DNA of 9,392 nucleotides from an uncultured Actinomycetes bacterium. Lineage in GTDB: Bacteria; Actinomycetota; CALGFH01. The translations under genes were made by a program, and so were the position numbers. The stretch covers positions 1 through 9,392 of the forward strand of contig CALGFH010000380.1 in the NCBI GenBank assembly GCA_937881255.1. Direction: 5' to 3'. The notes below the pieces were generated by a model. It was not told the origin of the DNA. It saw only the letters and a program-made list of their open reading frames with translations, and did not search any database. Below, piece after piece: positions 1 through 6,766 of this stretch (positions are counted from its first letter, which is position 1; each line of letters begins with the position of its first letter).

Positions 1-260
1 CCCTGGCCGTGCCCTGGGACCTGGCCATGCAGCGGGCCCTGGACGTCAGCTTCTCGCTGTCGTCGTCCTGGTCGAGCTGGGACGGCGCCCTGGCCCTGCT
101 GGCCAGGGGCGCGGTCGACCCGGCCCCGCTGGCCACCGTGTTCCCCCTGTCCGAATGGGAGGCCGCGTTCCAGGCCATCGGTGCCCGCAGCGTCGTCAAG
201 GCGCTGCTCGACCCCCGGCCCCGGACCGGCCCGCCCGACGAGAAAGGCGCCGCCCCATGA
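1..260 (+). CDS. Zinc-type alcohol/polyol dehydrogenase, C-terminal fragment (5' end outside window)
   Basis: This is the last ~85 codons of a gene that begins left of the window; the first complete codon is at base 3 and the stop is TGA at 258-260. The pattern (a Ser-rich SFSLSSSWSSW stretch, then ALALLARGAVDPAPLATVFPL, then EWEAAFQAI and VVKALLDP) is the usual end of medium-chain, zinc-dependent dehydrogenases of the sorbitol/threonine dehydrogenase type. In these the helix before the end packs on the coenzyme domain and the final strand carries the VVKxLL sequence. The catalytic zinc ligands and the Rossmann motif would lie outside the window, so substrate and cofactor cannot be read here. 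The GTG at base 9 is an internal codon, not a likely start. The stop overlaps the start of the aldehyde dehydrogenase gene (ATGA), implying one operon in which an alcohol is oxidised to a carbonyl and passed on. The family call is fairly safe; the substrate is unknown. Confidence 0.75.
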   Translation, partial: LAVPWDLAMQRALDVSFSLSSSWSSWDGALALLARGAVDPAPLATVFPLSEWEAAFQAIGARSVVKALLDPRPRTGPPDEKGAAP

Positions 261-1732
261 CCGACCCGATCTTCGGACCCGGCACCCTGCTCGGCCCCGA
301 GCCGGCCCTGCACATCCGCGGGCGCCGGGTCACCGCCGCCGAGACCCGCCCGGTGGAGAACCCGGCCACCGGCGAGCAGCTCGCCGCCGTCCCCGAGGCC
401 ACCCCGGACGACGTCGCCGAGGCGCTGGAGGCGGCCGCCGCCGCCCAGCGGGCCTGGGCCCGGACCAGCCACCCCCGGCGGGCCGAGGTGCTGGCCGCGG
501 TCATGGCCGAGCTCGACACCCACGCCGAGGAGCTGGCCCGGATCGTCGTCGCCGAGCAGGGCAAGCCCATCACCGAGGCCAGGGGCGAGATCGGCGGGGC
601 CAGGCTGTTCCTCGACGTCGCCCTTGGCAACAAGTACCGCGACGTCGGCGAGCTGGTCGCCCCCAACACCGCCGGCGAGCAGATCGCCATCCGCGAGGAG
701 CCGTACGGGGTGGTGGCCGCGATCATCCCCTGGAACTTCCCGGCGGCCATCTTCGCCCGCAAGATCGGCCCGGCCCTCATGGCCGGCAACGCCGTGGTCG
801 TCAAGCCGAGCGAGCTGACGCCGCTGTCGGCACTGGCCATGGCCCGGGTCTGCCAGCTCGCGGGCGTGCCCGACGGCCTGGTCAACGTCGTCTGCGGCGA
901 AGGCCGGGTCGTCGGCCGCCAGCTGGTCGAGCACCCGCTGACCTCGATGGTGACCCTCACCGGGTCGACCAGGGCCGGCCGGGAGATCCTGGCCCAGGCG
1001 GCCGGCAAGGTCATGGCCGTGTCGCTGGAGCTGGGCGGCAAGGCCCCGGTGATCATCTTTCCCGACGCCGACCTCGACCTGGCCGTGGGCAAGGCCTTCG
1101 AGGCCCGCTTCTGGAACTGCGGCCAGGTCTGCACCTGCAACGAGCGGACCTATGTCCACGCCAGCCTCCACGACGAGTTCGTGGCCCGGTTCGTGGAGCG
1201 GGCCAAGGGGATCAGGATCGGCGACCCGGCCGCCGACGACACCCAGCTCGGCCCCAAGGTGTCGGCGGCCGAGTGGGACAAGGTCAAGGGGCTGGTCGAC
1301 GGGGCGGTGGCGGCCGGGGCCAAGGTCGTGCTCGGCGGCGACCGGCCCGAGGGGGGCCGGTTCACCCGTGGCCACTGGTTCGCTCCGACCGTGCTCACCG
1401 GGGTCGCCAACGACATGGAGGTCGTCCAGCGGGAGGTGTTCGGTCCGGTCCTGCCCGTCCTTCCTTTCGACGGCTACGACGAGGTCATCGACTGGGCCAA
1501 CTCGACCGACTACGGGCTCACCTCCTATGTGTTCACCGAGGACCTCCGCACGGCCATGCGGGCCACTGACGACCTCGAGTTCGGCGAGGTCTACGTCAAC
1601 GCGGTCGGGCCCGAGCAGTTCCAGGCCTTCCACAGCGGCTGGAAGCTGTCGGGCCTGGGCGGCGACGACGGCCGCCACGGCTACGACCGGTACGTCCGCC
1701 GCAAGACCGTCTACCTGCGCTACGGCGGCTGA
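257..1732 (+). CDS. NAD(P)-dependent aldehyde dehydrogenase, AldA (lactaldehyde/glycolaldehyde dehydrogenase)-like
   Basis: A full-length 491-residue aldehyde dehydrogenase that oxidises an aldehyde to a carboxylic acid, probably in the cytoplasm. PWNFP at residues 158-162 contains the oxyanion-hole Asn160. The coenzyme-site GSTRAG is at 236-241, the general base Glu258 is in LELGGK, and the catalytic Cys292 is in the sequence GQVCTC. The spacing Asn160-Glu258-Cys292 matches the family. The GQVCTCNER active-site stretch and the C-terminal FHSGWKLSGLGGDDGRHG segment resemble E. coli AldA from memory, which acts on lactaldehyde and glycolaldehyde; other semialdehydes remain possible. The ATG at 257 is preferred over an upstream in-frame ATG at 155 because it begins the family N-terminus, overlaps the previous stop by 4 bases (ATGA) and has a purine-rich AGAAAGG at 241-247. 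It sits between an alcohol dehydrogenase and a GMC flavoenzyme, consistent with an alcohol-to-acid oxidation route. Family certain, substrate not. Confidence 0.93.
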   Translation: MTDPIFGPGTLLGPEPALHIRGRRVTAAETRPVENPATGEQLAAVPEATPDDVAEALEAAAAAQRAWARTSHPRRAEVLAAVMAELDTHAEELARIVVAEQGKPITEARGEIGGARLFLDVALGNKYRDVGELVAPNTAGEQIAIREEPYGVVAAIIPWNFPAAIFARKIGPALMAGNAVVVKPSELTPLSALAMARVCQLAGVPDGLVNVVCGEGRVVGRQLVEHPLTSMVTLTGSTRAGREILAQAAGKVMAVSLELGGKAPVIIFPDADLDLAVGKAFEARFWNCGQVCTCNERTYVHASLHDEFVARFVERAKGIRIGDPAADDTQLGPKVSAAEWDKVKGLVDGAVAAGAKVVLGGDRPEGGRFTRGHWFAPTVLTGVANDMEVVQREVFGPVLPVLPFDGYDEVIDWANSTDYGLTSYVFTEDLRTAMRATDDLEFGEVYVNAVGPEQFQAFHSGWKLSGLGGDDGRHGYDRYVRRKTVYLRYGG

Positions 1733-1736
1733 GCCG

Positions 1737-3986
1737 ATGCCCGAGCCCGTCCCGCCCACGACCAGCCTGAGCCGCTACGAGGCCCGCACCGCGGCCGCGG
1801 TCTTCGAGCGGCTGTTCCCGGCCGACGAGCACGGCCCCGGCGCCACCGCCATCGGGGTCCTCACCTACCTGGACCGGGCCCTGGCCGGCGCCTACCGCGA
1901 CCAGGCCGGGACCTACCGGCTTGGTCTGGCTGGCATCGACCTGGCCGCCCGCGTGCGGGCCGGGCGGCCCTTCGCCGACTGCGACCCCGGTGACCAGGAG
2001 GCCCTGCTGGCCGAGCTCGAGCAGGGCCGGCTGCCCGGCTTCCAGGTCCCGGACCAGCGGGAGTTCTTCGCCCTGCTCCGGGCCCATCTCCAGGAGGGGC
2101 TGTTCGCCGACCCGGTGCACGGCGGCAACCGCGACAAGCTGGGCTGGCGGTTCCTCGGCCACCCCGGGTTCTGGCCGTCCAACACGGCCGAGGAGAACCT
2201 GGCCACTGAGCCGGTCACCAAGGGCGGGGTCATCCAGTCCCTGGAGGACGTGGCCGATCTGCTCCAAGGGGCCGACGGGCCCCGGGAGCCGATGGAGCTG
2301 GCCGGCTACGACCCGCAGCGGGGGGCGGCCCCGCCGGCCCCCGACGCTGACGTGGTCCTGGTCGGGGTCGGGGCCATGGGGGCGGTGGTCGCCCCCATCC
2401 TGGCCGGGGTCGGGCTCAAGGTGGTCGGGCTGGAGGCCGGGCCGTGGCGCACGACCCGTGACTTCCTGCCCGACGAGCTGCGCTCGGCCTACTACTGCCG
2501 GGGCGACATGGGGGCCAAGTTCCTGGCCGAGCGGCCCACCTGGCGGCGCCACCCCGGCGAGCCCACCCGCCCGGCCACCTTCACCCTGGGGCGGATGATG
2601 AACGGCGTCGGCGGCTCGGTCATCCACTGGGGCGGCGCCCTGCGGCGCTGCCACCCCCACCACTTCCGCTACCGGAGCTGGGTGGCCGAACGGTTCGGGG
2701 AGCGGGCCCTGCCCGAGGGCAACACCCTGGTCGACTGGCCGGTCACCTACGAGGACCTGGAGCCCTGGTACACGGCGGTGGAGCGCCTGGTCGGGGTGGC
2801 CGGCGACGGCGCCGCCAACCCGTTCGTGCCCCGCGGCGCGCCGCTGCCCATGCCGCCGCTGCGGCCGACCGTCACCAGCGAGCGGTTCCGCAAGGCGGCC
2901 GAGTCGATGGGCCTGCACCCCTACCCAACCCCGGTGGCCGTCAACAGCGAGCCCTACCACGGCTTCCCGGCCACCAGCTACTGCGCCTGGAGCGGCGGCT
3001 TCGGGCCGTTCGACCGGGACCGCTGGTACCCGGGGATGACCTCGGTCCCCGAGGCCCTGGCCACCGGGAACTTCGACCTCCGGACCGGCTGCCGGGTGGT
3101 GCGGGTCCTGACCGGCACCGACGGGCGCGCCGCCGGGGTCGAGTACGTGGACGCGGCCGGCCAGGCCCGGATCCAGCGGGCCCGCACGGTCATCCTCTGC
3201 GGCTACACCTTTGAGAACGTCCGGCTGCTGCTGCTGTCGGGCGGCCTCGGCGATTCGACCGGCCAGGTCGGCCGGCACTTCATGACCAAGGCCTGGGCCG
3301 ATGTCTACGGCTGGTTCCCCGACGTGGTCTTCAACGCCCACACCGGCCCGGCCGCCCAGATGTGGGGGCTGGACGACTTCATCTCCGAGGAGTTCGACTC
3401 GGCCGCTCGCGGCTTCGTCGGCGGCGCCACCCCCAACATCGAGAACCAGCGCCTCCCCATCCAGATCAGCCGCGAGCCGCTGCCCCCCGGCGTCCGCGGC
3501 TGGGGCCGGCCCTACCGGGACCAGCTGCGCCAATGGCAGCACCTGACCGCGGTCCGCCTCCAGCCCGACACCCTGTCGTACGCGGCCAACTACCTGGACC
3601 TGGACCCGACCTCCCGCGACCGCAGCGGCCTGGGGCTCCCGGTGGTCCGCATCACCTACGACATCCAGGAGAACGAGCGCCGCCTGGACGAGTGGATGGA
3701 GCACAAGGCGGGCGAGCTCCTGCGGGCCATGGGCGCCACCCGGACCTGGCGGGGGCTGCGCCTGGGCGGCGTCTGCTCCAGCCATGACCTGGGCGGCTGC
3801 CGGATGGGGGAGGACCCGGCGACCTCGGTGGTCGACCCCCGCCTCGAGGTCCACGACACCCCCGGGCTGTACGTGTTCGGCGGGGCGGTGTTCCCGACCT
3901 GCCACGGGGTCAACCCGACCCTGACCATGTGGGCGCTGTGCTGCCGGGCGGCCGAGCAGCTGGCCGAGCGCCTGCGCTCGGCCTGA
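1737..3986 (+). CDS. Fused gluconate 2-dehydrogenase subunit 3-like / GMC family FAD oxidoreductase
   Basis: A 749-residue flavoprotein with two parts. Residues ~14-140 match the gluconate 2-dehydrogenase subunit 3 family (ERLFPADEHGPGA near the start, then FFALLRAHLQEGLFADP and HGGNRD at 128-133, followed by GW and HPGF). From ~203 onward it is a GMC oxidoreductase: the dinucleotide-binding GVGAMG is at 210-215 with Glu233 ending the second strand, and an FAD-contact GVGGSVIHWGG follows. The C-terminal domain has HDLGGCRMG at 683-691 and HGVNPTLT at 723-730, so His683 and Asn726 are the likely catalytic pair. In Enterobacterales gluconate dehydrogenase these are separate subunits, joined by a cytochrome c and exported by Tat. 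Here they are one chain with no twin-arginine or other visible signal peptide and no cytochrome gene nearby, so the location and electron acceptor are open. It probably oxidises a sugar, aldonate or polyol hydroxyl. The ATG lies 4 bases after the aldehyde dehydrogenase stop, with only a weak upstream GGCGG. Confidence 0.88.
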   Translation: MPEPVPPTTSLSRYEARTAAAVFERLFPADEHGPGATAIGVLTYLDRALAGAYRDQAGTYRLGLAGIDLAARVRAGRPFADCDPGDQEALLAELEQGRLPGFQVPDQREFFALLRAHLQEGLFADPVHGGNRDKLGWRFLGHPGFWPSNTAEENLATEPVTKGGVIQSLEDVADLLQGADGPREPMELAGYDPQRGAAPPAPDADVVLVGVGAMGAVVAPILAGVGLKVVGLEAGPWRTTRDFLPDELRSAYYCRGDMGAKFLAERPTWRRHPGEPTRPATFTLGRMMNGVGGSVIHWGGALRRCHPHHFRYRSWVAERFGERALPEGNTLVDWPVTYEDLEPWYTAVERLVGVAGDGAANPFVPRGAPLPMPPLRPTVTSERFRKAAESMGLHPYPTPVAVNSEPYHGFPATSYCAWSGGFGPFDRDRWYPGMTSVPEALATGNFDLRTGCRVVRVLTGTDGRAAGVEYVDAAGQARIQRARTVILCGYTFENVRLLLLSGGLGDSTGQVGRHFMTKAWADVYGWFPDVVFNAHTGPAAQMWGLDDFISEEFDSAARGFVGGATPNIENQRLPIQISREPLPPGVRGWGRPYRDQLRQWQHLTAVRLQPDTLSYAANYLDLDPTSRDRSGLGLPVVRITYDIQENERRLDEWMEHKAGELLRAMGATRTWRGLRLGGVCSSHDLGGCRMGEDPATSVVDPRLEVHDTPGLYVFGGAVFPTCHGVNPTLTMWALCCRAAEQLAERLRSA
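3962..3983. terminator. GC-rich hairpin at end of the GMC gene; possible terminator for the converging iclR operon
   Basis: A perfect 9-bp stem: the arm GGCCGAGCG at 3962-3970 pairs with CGCTCGGCC at 3975-3983, leaving the 4-base loop CCTG. On the + strand it falls in the last codons of the GMC gene, ending directly before its TGA. On the - strand it begins 10 bases after the iclR stop codon, where an intrinsic terminator would be expected. There is no T-tract on either side. High-GC actinobacteria are often reported to use hairpins lacking a U-tract, but the arms also encode a common Leu-Ala-Glu-Arg-Leu-Arg stretch, so chance is possible. Confidence 0.4.
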
Positions 3987-4009
3987 CCGGCCCCTAGCCG
4001 TGGCCGAGC
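3976..4009. terminator. Alternative hairpin spanning both convergent stop codons; possible bidirectional terminator
   Basis: GCTCGGCC at 3976-3983 is exactly complementary to GGCCGAGC at 4002-4009. Between them a second short stem (CGGC 3988-3991 with GCCG 3997-4000, 5-base loop) can stack inside. The structure covers the TGA of the GMC gene and the TAG of iclR. It shares its left arm with the hairpin at 3962-3983, so the two exclude each other. No U-tract follows. It is the only structure that could end the + strand transcript near its stop codon, but a terminator role is inferred from position only. Confidence 0.35.
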
Positions 4010-4770
4010 CGCCGGGAGATGACGGCCGAGGTGGCCGCGACCAGCGCGCCGGTCCGGTCCGTCTCGGGCCGGAGCCGGTAGGCCGGGCCGGCCACGCTGA
4101 TGGCGGCCACCGGGAGCTGCCGGTGGTCGCGGACGGCCGCTCCCAGGCAGTACACCCCCTCCTCGACCTCCTCGGCGTCGACGGCGTAGCCCCGCTGGCG
4201 GACCCGGTCCAGCTCGGCCTCAAGGGCCGCCGGGTCGGTGATGGTGTTGGCGGTGAAGCGGGTCAGCTCCAGCCCGGCCAGCCGGGCCTCCAGCTCCTGG
4301 CGGGGGAGGGCGGCCAGGTAGGCCTTGCCCAGGGCGGTGCAGTGCAGCGGCCGGCGGGCCCCGAGCTGGGCGCTCATCTTGACCGCCAGCGTCCCCTCCT
4401 CCTTGTGGATGTAGACGACGGCGTCGCCGTCGACCACGGCCAGGTTGACCGTCTCCCGGGTCTGGTCGGCCAGGGCCCGCAGGTGCGGCGGGGCCACCCG
4501 GGTCACCTCCAGCGAGGTCAGGGCGGCCATGCCCAGGCGGACCGCCTCCGACCCCAGCCGCAGGGCCTCGGTGGCCGGGTTCAGCTCCAGGAACCCCCAG
4601 CCGCGCAGCCGGTCGGCGATCCGGTAGGTGGCGCTGCGGCTCAGGCCGGTGGCCTTGGCCGCCTCGGCCGGGGTCGCCTCCCCGGCGGCGGCGAAGAACT
4701 GGAGCAGCCGCAGCCCCCGCTCCAGCGTCCCCGACCGCTCCCCGGGCCGGCCGGCGTCGGCGGCGCTCAC
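3994..4770 (-). CDS. IclR-family transcriptional regulator
   Basis: A 258-residue regulator of typical IclR length. Residues ~14-75 form the winged helix-turn-helix (TLERGLRLLQFF, then EATPAEAAKATGLSRSATYRIADRL at about 31-55, the recognition helix being around SRSATYRIADRL). The rest is the IclR effector-binding domain, with ETVNLAVVDGDAVVYI, then RPLHCTALGKAYLA, and EEGVYCLGAAVRD, which contains the conserved Cys region of the ligand pocket. The GTG at 4770 is chosen because it overlaps the permease stop as GTGA and starts just before the conserved N-terminus. A longer in-frame extension to 5007 would lie inside the permease gene and reads as low-complexity shadow sequence. As the last gene of a sugar-transport operon, it probably represses or activates that operon in response to the imported sugar or a metabolite, and so controls its own level. 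Effector and sign of regulation are unknown. Confidence 0.92.
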   Translation of the reverse strand: MSAADAGRPGERSGTLERGLRLLQFFAAAGEATPAEAAKATGLSRSATYRIADRLRGWGFLELNPATEALRLGSEAVRLGMAALTSLEVTRVAPPHLRALADQTRETVNLAVVDGDAVVYIHKEEGTLAVKMSAQLGARRPLHCTALGKAYLAALPRQELEARLAGLELTRFTANTITDPAALEAELDRVRQRGYAVDAEEVEEGVYCLGAAVRDHRQLPVAAISVAGPAYRLRPETDRTGALVAATSAVISRRLGHG

Positions 4771-5756
4771 GTCTGACGGGCCGCCAGGCGGTTCTGGAGC
4801 AGCACCACGACCAGCAGGAACCCCCCGAGCACGATCGACTGCCAGTACGGGCTGAGGCTGATCACGCCCCGCCCGTTCTCGAAGTTGAGGACGTTGAAGA
4901 TGAGGCCGAGCAGCAGCACGCCCCACAGCGTCCCCACCACCGACCCGAGCCCGCCGGTGAGCAGCGTCCCCCCGACGACCACGGCCGCGATCGCGGTCAG
5001 CTCCCACCCGACCCCCTCGGCCGGCTGCCCGGCGCCGTACTGGGCGGCCAGCAGGACCCCGGCCATGCCGGCCAGGGCGCCGCTGAGGGCGTACACACCC
5101 AGCTTGACCCGCTCGACGCGCAGGCCCATCAGCCGGGCCGTCTCCTCGTTGTCGCCGATGGCCAGCACGTGCCGGCTGAACGGGGTGCGGCCCAGGACGA
5201 GCACGCCGAGCAGGTAGGCCACGGCGAAGATCCAGATGGGCGCGGCCAGGGTGAGCAGGGTGGTCGTGCCCAGGGCGGTGAAGCCGCTCTCGAAGTCGAC
5301 CGCCACCGACTGGTTGCCGGCCACCGTCAGGGCCAGGCCCCGGGCGGCCAGGAGCATGGCCAGGGTGACGATGAACGGCTGGAGCCGCCCCCAGGCGACC
5401 AGCGACCCGTTGACCAGCCCGATCACCGCCCCGACGAGCACCGGCACGGCGATCCCGACGACCAGGCCGTACTCGCTCACCATGGCCGCGACGACGCTGG
5501 CCAGGGCGGCCACGGCGCCCACGGACAGGTCGATCCCGCCGGTCATGATGACGAAGGTCATGCCCAGGGCGATCAGCCCGAACTTGGCGTTGTTGGCCAG
5601 GAAGCTGGTGACGTTGTAGGAGGACAGGAAGTTGTCGTAGCGCAGCGCCCCGAACAGGACCAGCAAGGCCAGGGCGACCAGGGCCCCCTGGCCTTGGAGG
5701 ACGCTGGCCAGGCGGGCGCGGGTGATGGAGCGGGCCGGGGTGGAGGTGGTGGCCAT
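4767..5756 (-). CDS. yjfF: Sugar ABC transporter permease, YjfF-like (RbsC family)
   Basis: A 329-residue, strongly hydrophobic inner-membrane permease of the ribose/galactofuranose (CUT2) type, with roughly eight to ten membrane segments. The family signature GMTFVIMTGGIDLSVG (GGIDLSVG at 73-80) is present, as are the cytoplasmic HVLAIGDNEETARLMGL loop that contacts the ATPase and the late IAAVVVGGTLLTGGLGSVVGTL motif. It resembles E. coli YjfF more than YtfT (for example ALGMTFVI, and GVGWELTAIAAVVVGGTLLTGG near the end), and occupies the same last-permease position. It is expected to pair with the neighbouring YtfT-like permease as a heterodimer. The start ATG is preceded by AGGGGAG at 5762-5768, and the gene lies 14 bases after the previous permease. 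The stop is overlapped by the iclR start. The family call is firm; the yjfF orthology is from memory of the E. coli protein. Confidence 0.9.
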   Translation of the reverse strand: MATTSTPARSITRARLASVLQGQGALVALALLVLFGALRYDNFLSSYNVTSFLANNAKFGLIALGMTFVIMTGGIDLSVGAVAALASVVAAMVSEYGLVVGIAVPVLVGAVIGLVNGSLVAWGRLQPFIVTLAMLLAARGLALTVAGNQSVAVDFESGFTALGTTTLLTLAAPIWIFAVAYLLGVLVLGRTPFSRHVLAIGDNEETARLMGLRVERVKLGVYALSGALAGMAGVLLAAQYGAGQPAEGVGWELTAIAAVVVGGTLLTGGLGSVVGTLWGVLLLGLIFNVLNFENGRGVISLSPYWQSIVLGGFLLVVVLLQNRLAARQT

Positions 5757-5761
5757 GGCGG

Positions 5762-5768
5762 CTCCCCT
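5762..5768 (-). promoter_or_regulatory. Ribosome binding site of the YjfF-like permease
   Basis: AGGGGAG on the - strand in the 14-base gap between the two permease genes, 5 bases before the ATG at 5756. It is the only clear gap between the ATPase and regulator genes, so this cistron can initiate independently. Confidence 0.65.
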
Positions 5769-5770
5769 GC

Positions 5771-6766
5771 TCAGGTCTGACGTTGGCGCTGGAGGAAGAC
5801 GGCCGCGATGATGATGCCGGCCTGCACCACCAGGGCGACCGCGTCCGGGACCCCGTGGGACAGGAGCGTGAACCGCAGCAGCTGCAGAATGAGCGCGCCG
5901 ATCAGGGTCCCGACCACGGTGGCCCGGCCACCGGTGAGCGGGGTGCCGCCGACGGCCACGGCCGCGATGGCCGCCAGCTCGAGGTTGAGGCCGACCTGGT
6001 TGGCGTCCGACGAGGAGTTGATGGCGATCACGATCAGCCCGGCCACGCCGGCCAGCAGGCCGCTGATCCCGTAGACGGCCAGCTTGACCCGGTTGACGGG
6101 CACGCCGGCGAGGCGGGCGGCGGCCTCGTTGCCCCCGATGGCCAGGATCTGGCGGCCGAACCGGGTGGTGCGGACGGTCCAGGCGACAATCGCGAAGATG
6201 GCCAGCATGAGCAGCACCTGGAAGGGGATGCCGAGCACCCGCCCGAGCCCGATGTACTGGAAGGCCGGGTTGCGGAAGGGCTGGAGCTCGCCGTTGGTCA
6301 GCACCTGGGCGATGCCGCGCCCGGCGATGAACAGCACCAGGGTGGCGATGATCGGCTGGAACCCGAACCTGGTGATGAGCACGCCGTTGAAGAGCCCGAA
6401 GGCACCGGTGACGAGGACGGGGACGACGAAGGCGATGGCGACCCCGAACGGCACGTCGCTGAGGAAGATCAGCGGGGCCAGGGCCCCGGCGATCGCCATC
6501 AGCGAGCCGACCGACAGGTCGATCCCTCCGGTGGCGATGACCAGGGTCATGCCCAGGGCGACGATGACGATGGGGGCGACCTGGGTCAGGTTGACGTAGA
6601 TGCTGTCGGTGGTCAGGAACCGGTCGGTGAAGACGGCGTTGTAGAGGACCAGCAGGGCCAGGGCGGCGGCGGCGCCGTAGGTCTGCCCGAGGTCGCGGAC
6701 GTCCCGGGGCCGGGCCCGGCCCCGGCCGAGATCGCCCACCGCGGCCGTCTCGCTGGCCCTAGCCAC
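5771..6766 (-). CDS. ytfT: Sugar ABC transporter permease, YtfT-like (RbsC family)
   Basis: A 331-residue integral membrane protein, the first of two different permeases in the operon. After a short charged cytoplasmic N-terminus come about eight to ten membrane segments. The signature ALGMTLVIATGGIDLSVG (GGIDLSVG at 80-87) is followed by GFQPIIATLVLFIAGRGIAQ, the ATPase-contacting ILAIGGNEAAARLAGV loop, and SSDANQVGLNLELAAIAAVAVGGTPLTGGR. These stretches resemble E. coli YtfT, notably the Asp-Ala-Asn motif before the last helices. The GTG at 6766 is preferred over the ATG at 6841: it is preceded by GGGGAG with 7-base spacing, whereas the longer form would add 25 residues read from inside the ATPase gene. 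The chosen start overlaps the ATPase stop by 8 bases, suggesting coupled translation. It forms the translocation path with the YjfF-like protein. Confidence 0.9.
   Translation of the reverse strand: MARASETAAVGDLGRGRARPRDVRDLGQTYGAAAALALLVLYNAVFTDRFLTTDSIYVNLTQVAPIVIVALGMTLVIATGGIDLSVGSLMAIAGALAPLIFLSDVPFGVAIAFVVPVLVTGAFGLFNGVLITRFGFQPIIATLVLFIAGRGIAQVLTNGELQPFRNPAFQYIGLGRVLGIPFQVLLMLAIFAIVAWTVRTTRFGRQILAIGGNEAAARLAGVPVNRVKLAVYGISGLLAGVAGLIVIAINSSSDANQVGLNLELAAIAAVAVGGTPLTGGRATVVGTLIGALILQLLRFTLLSHGVPDAVALVVQAGIIIAAVFLQRQRQT

Noticed and set aside
1152..1736. In-frame upstream extension of the GMC protein by 195 codons
   Set aside because: It lies entirely inside the aldehyde dehydrogenase gene in another frame and reads as Ser/Thr/Arg/Pro-rich nonsense. 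The ATG at 1737 precedes the recognisable subunit-3 domain.
1596..4223. An 875-codon open frame on the - strand opposite the GMC gene
   Set aside because: It has no recognisable domain, is composed of Gly/Pro/Arg/Ala/Gln low-complexity sequence, and mirrors a well-supported gene. Long antisense frames are expected in DNA of this GC content.
4000..4776. A 258-codon + strand frame opposite iclR
   Set aside because: Its composition (Gly, Gln, Pro, Arg, Asp) is that of antisense shadow sequence and no family motif is seen, while the - strand frame is a complete IclR protein.
4771..5007. N-terminal extension of the IclR regulator by 79 codons
   Set aside because: It overlaps the end of the permease gene, is Arg/Gly-rich with no domain, and the GTG at 4770 gives the normal family length.
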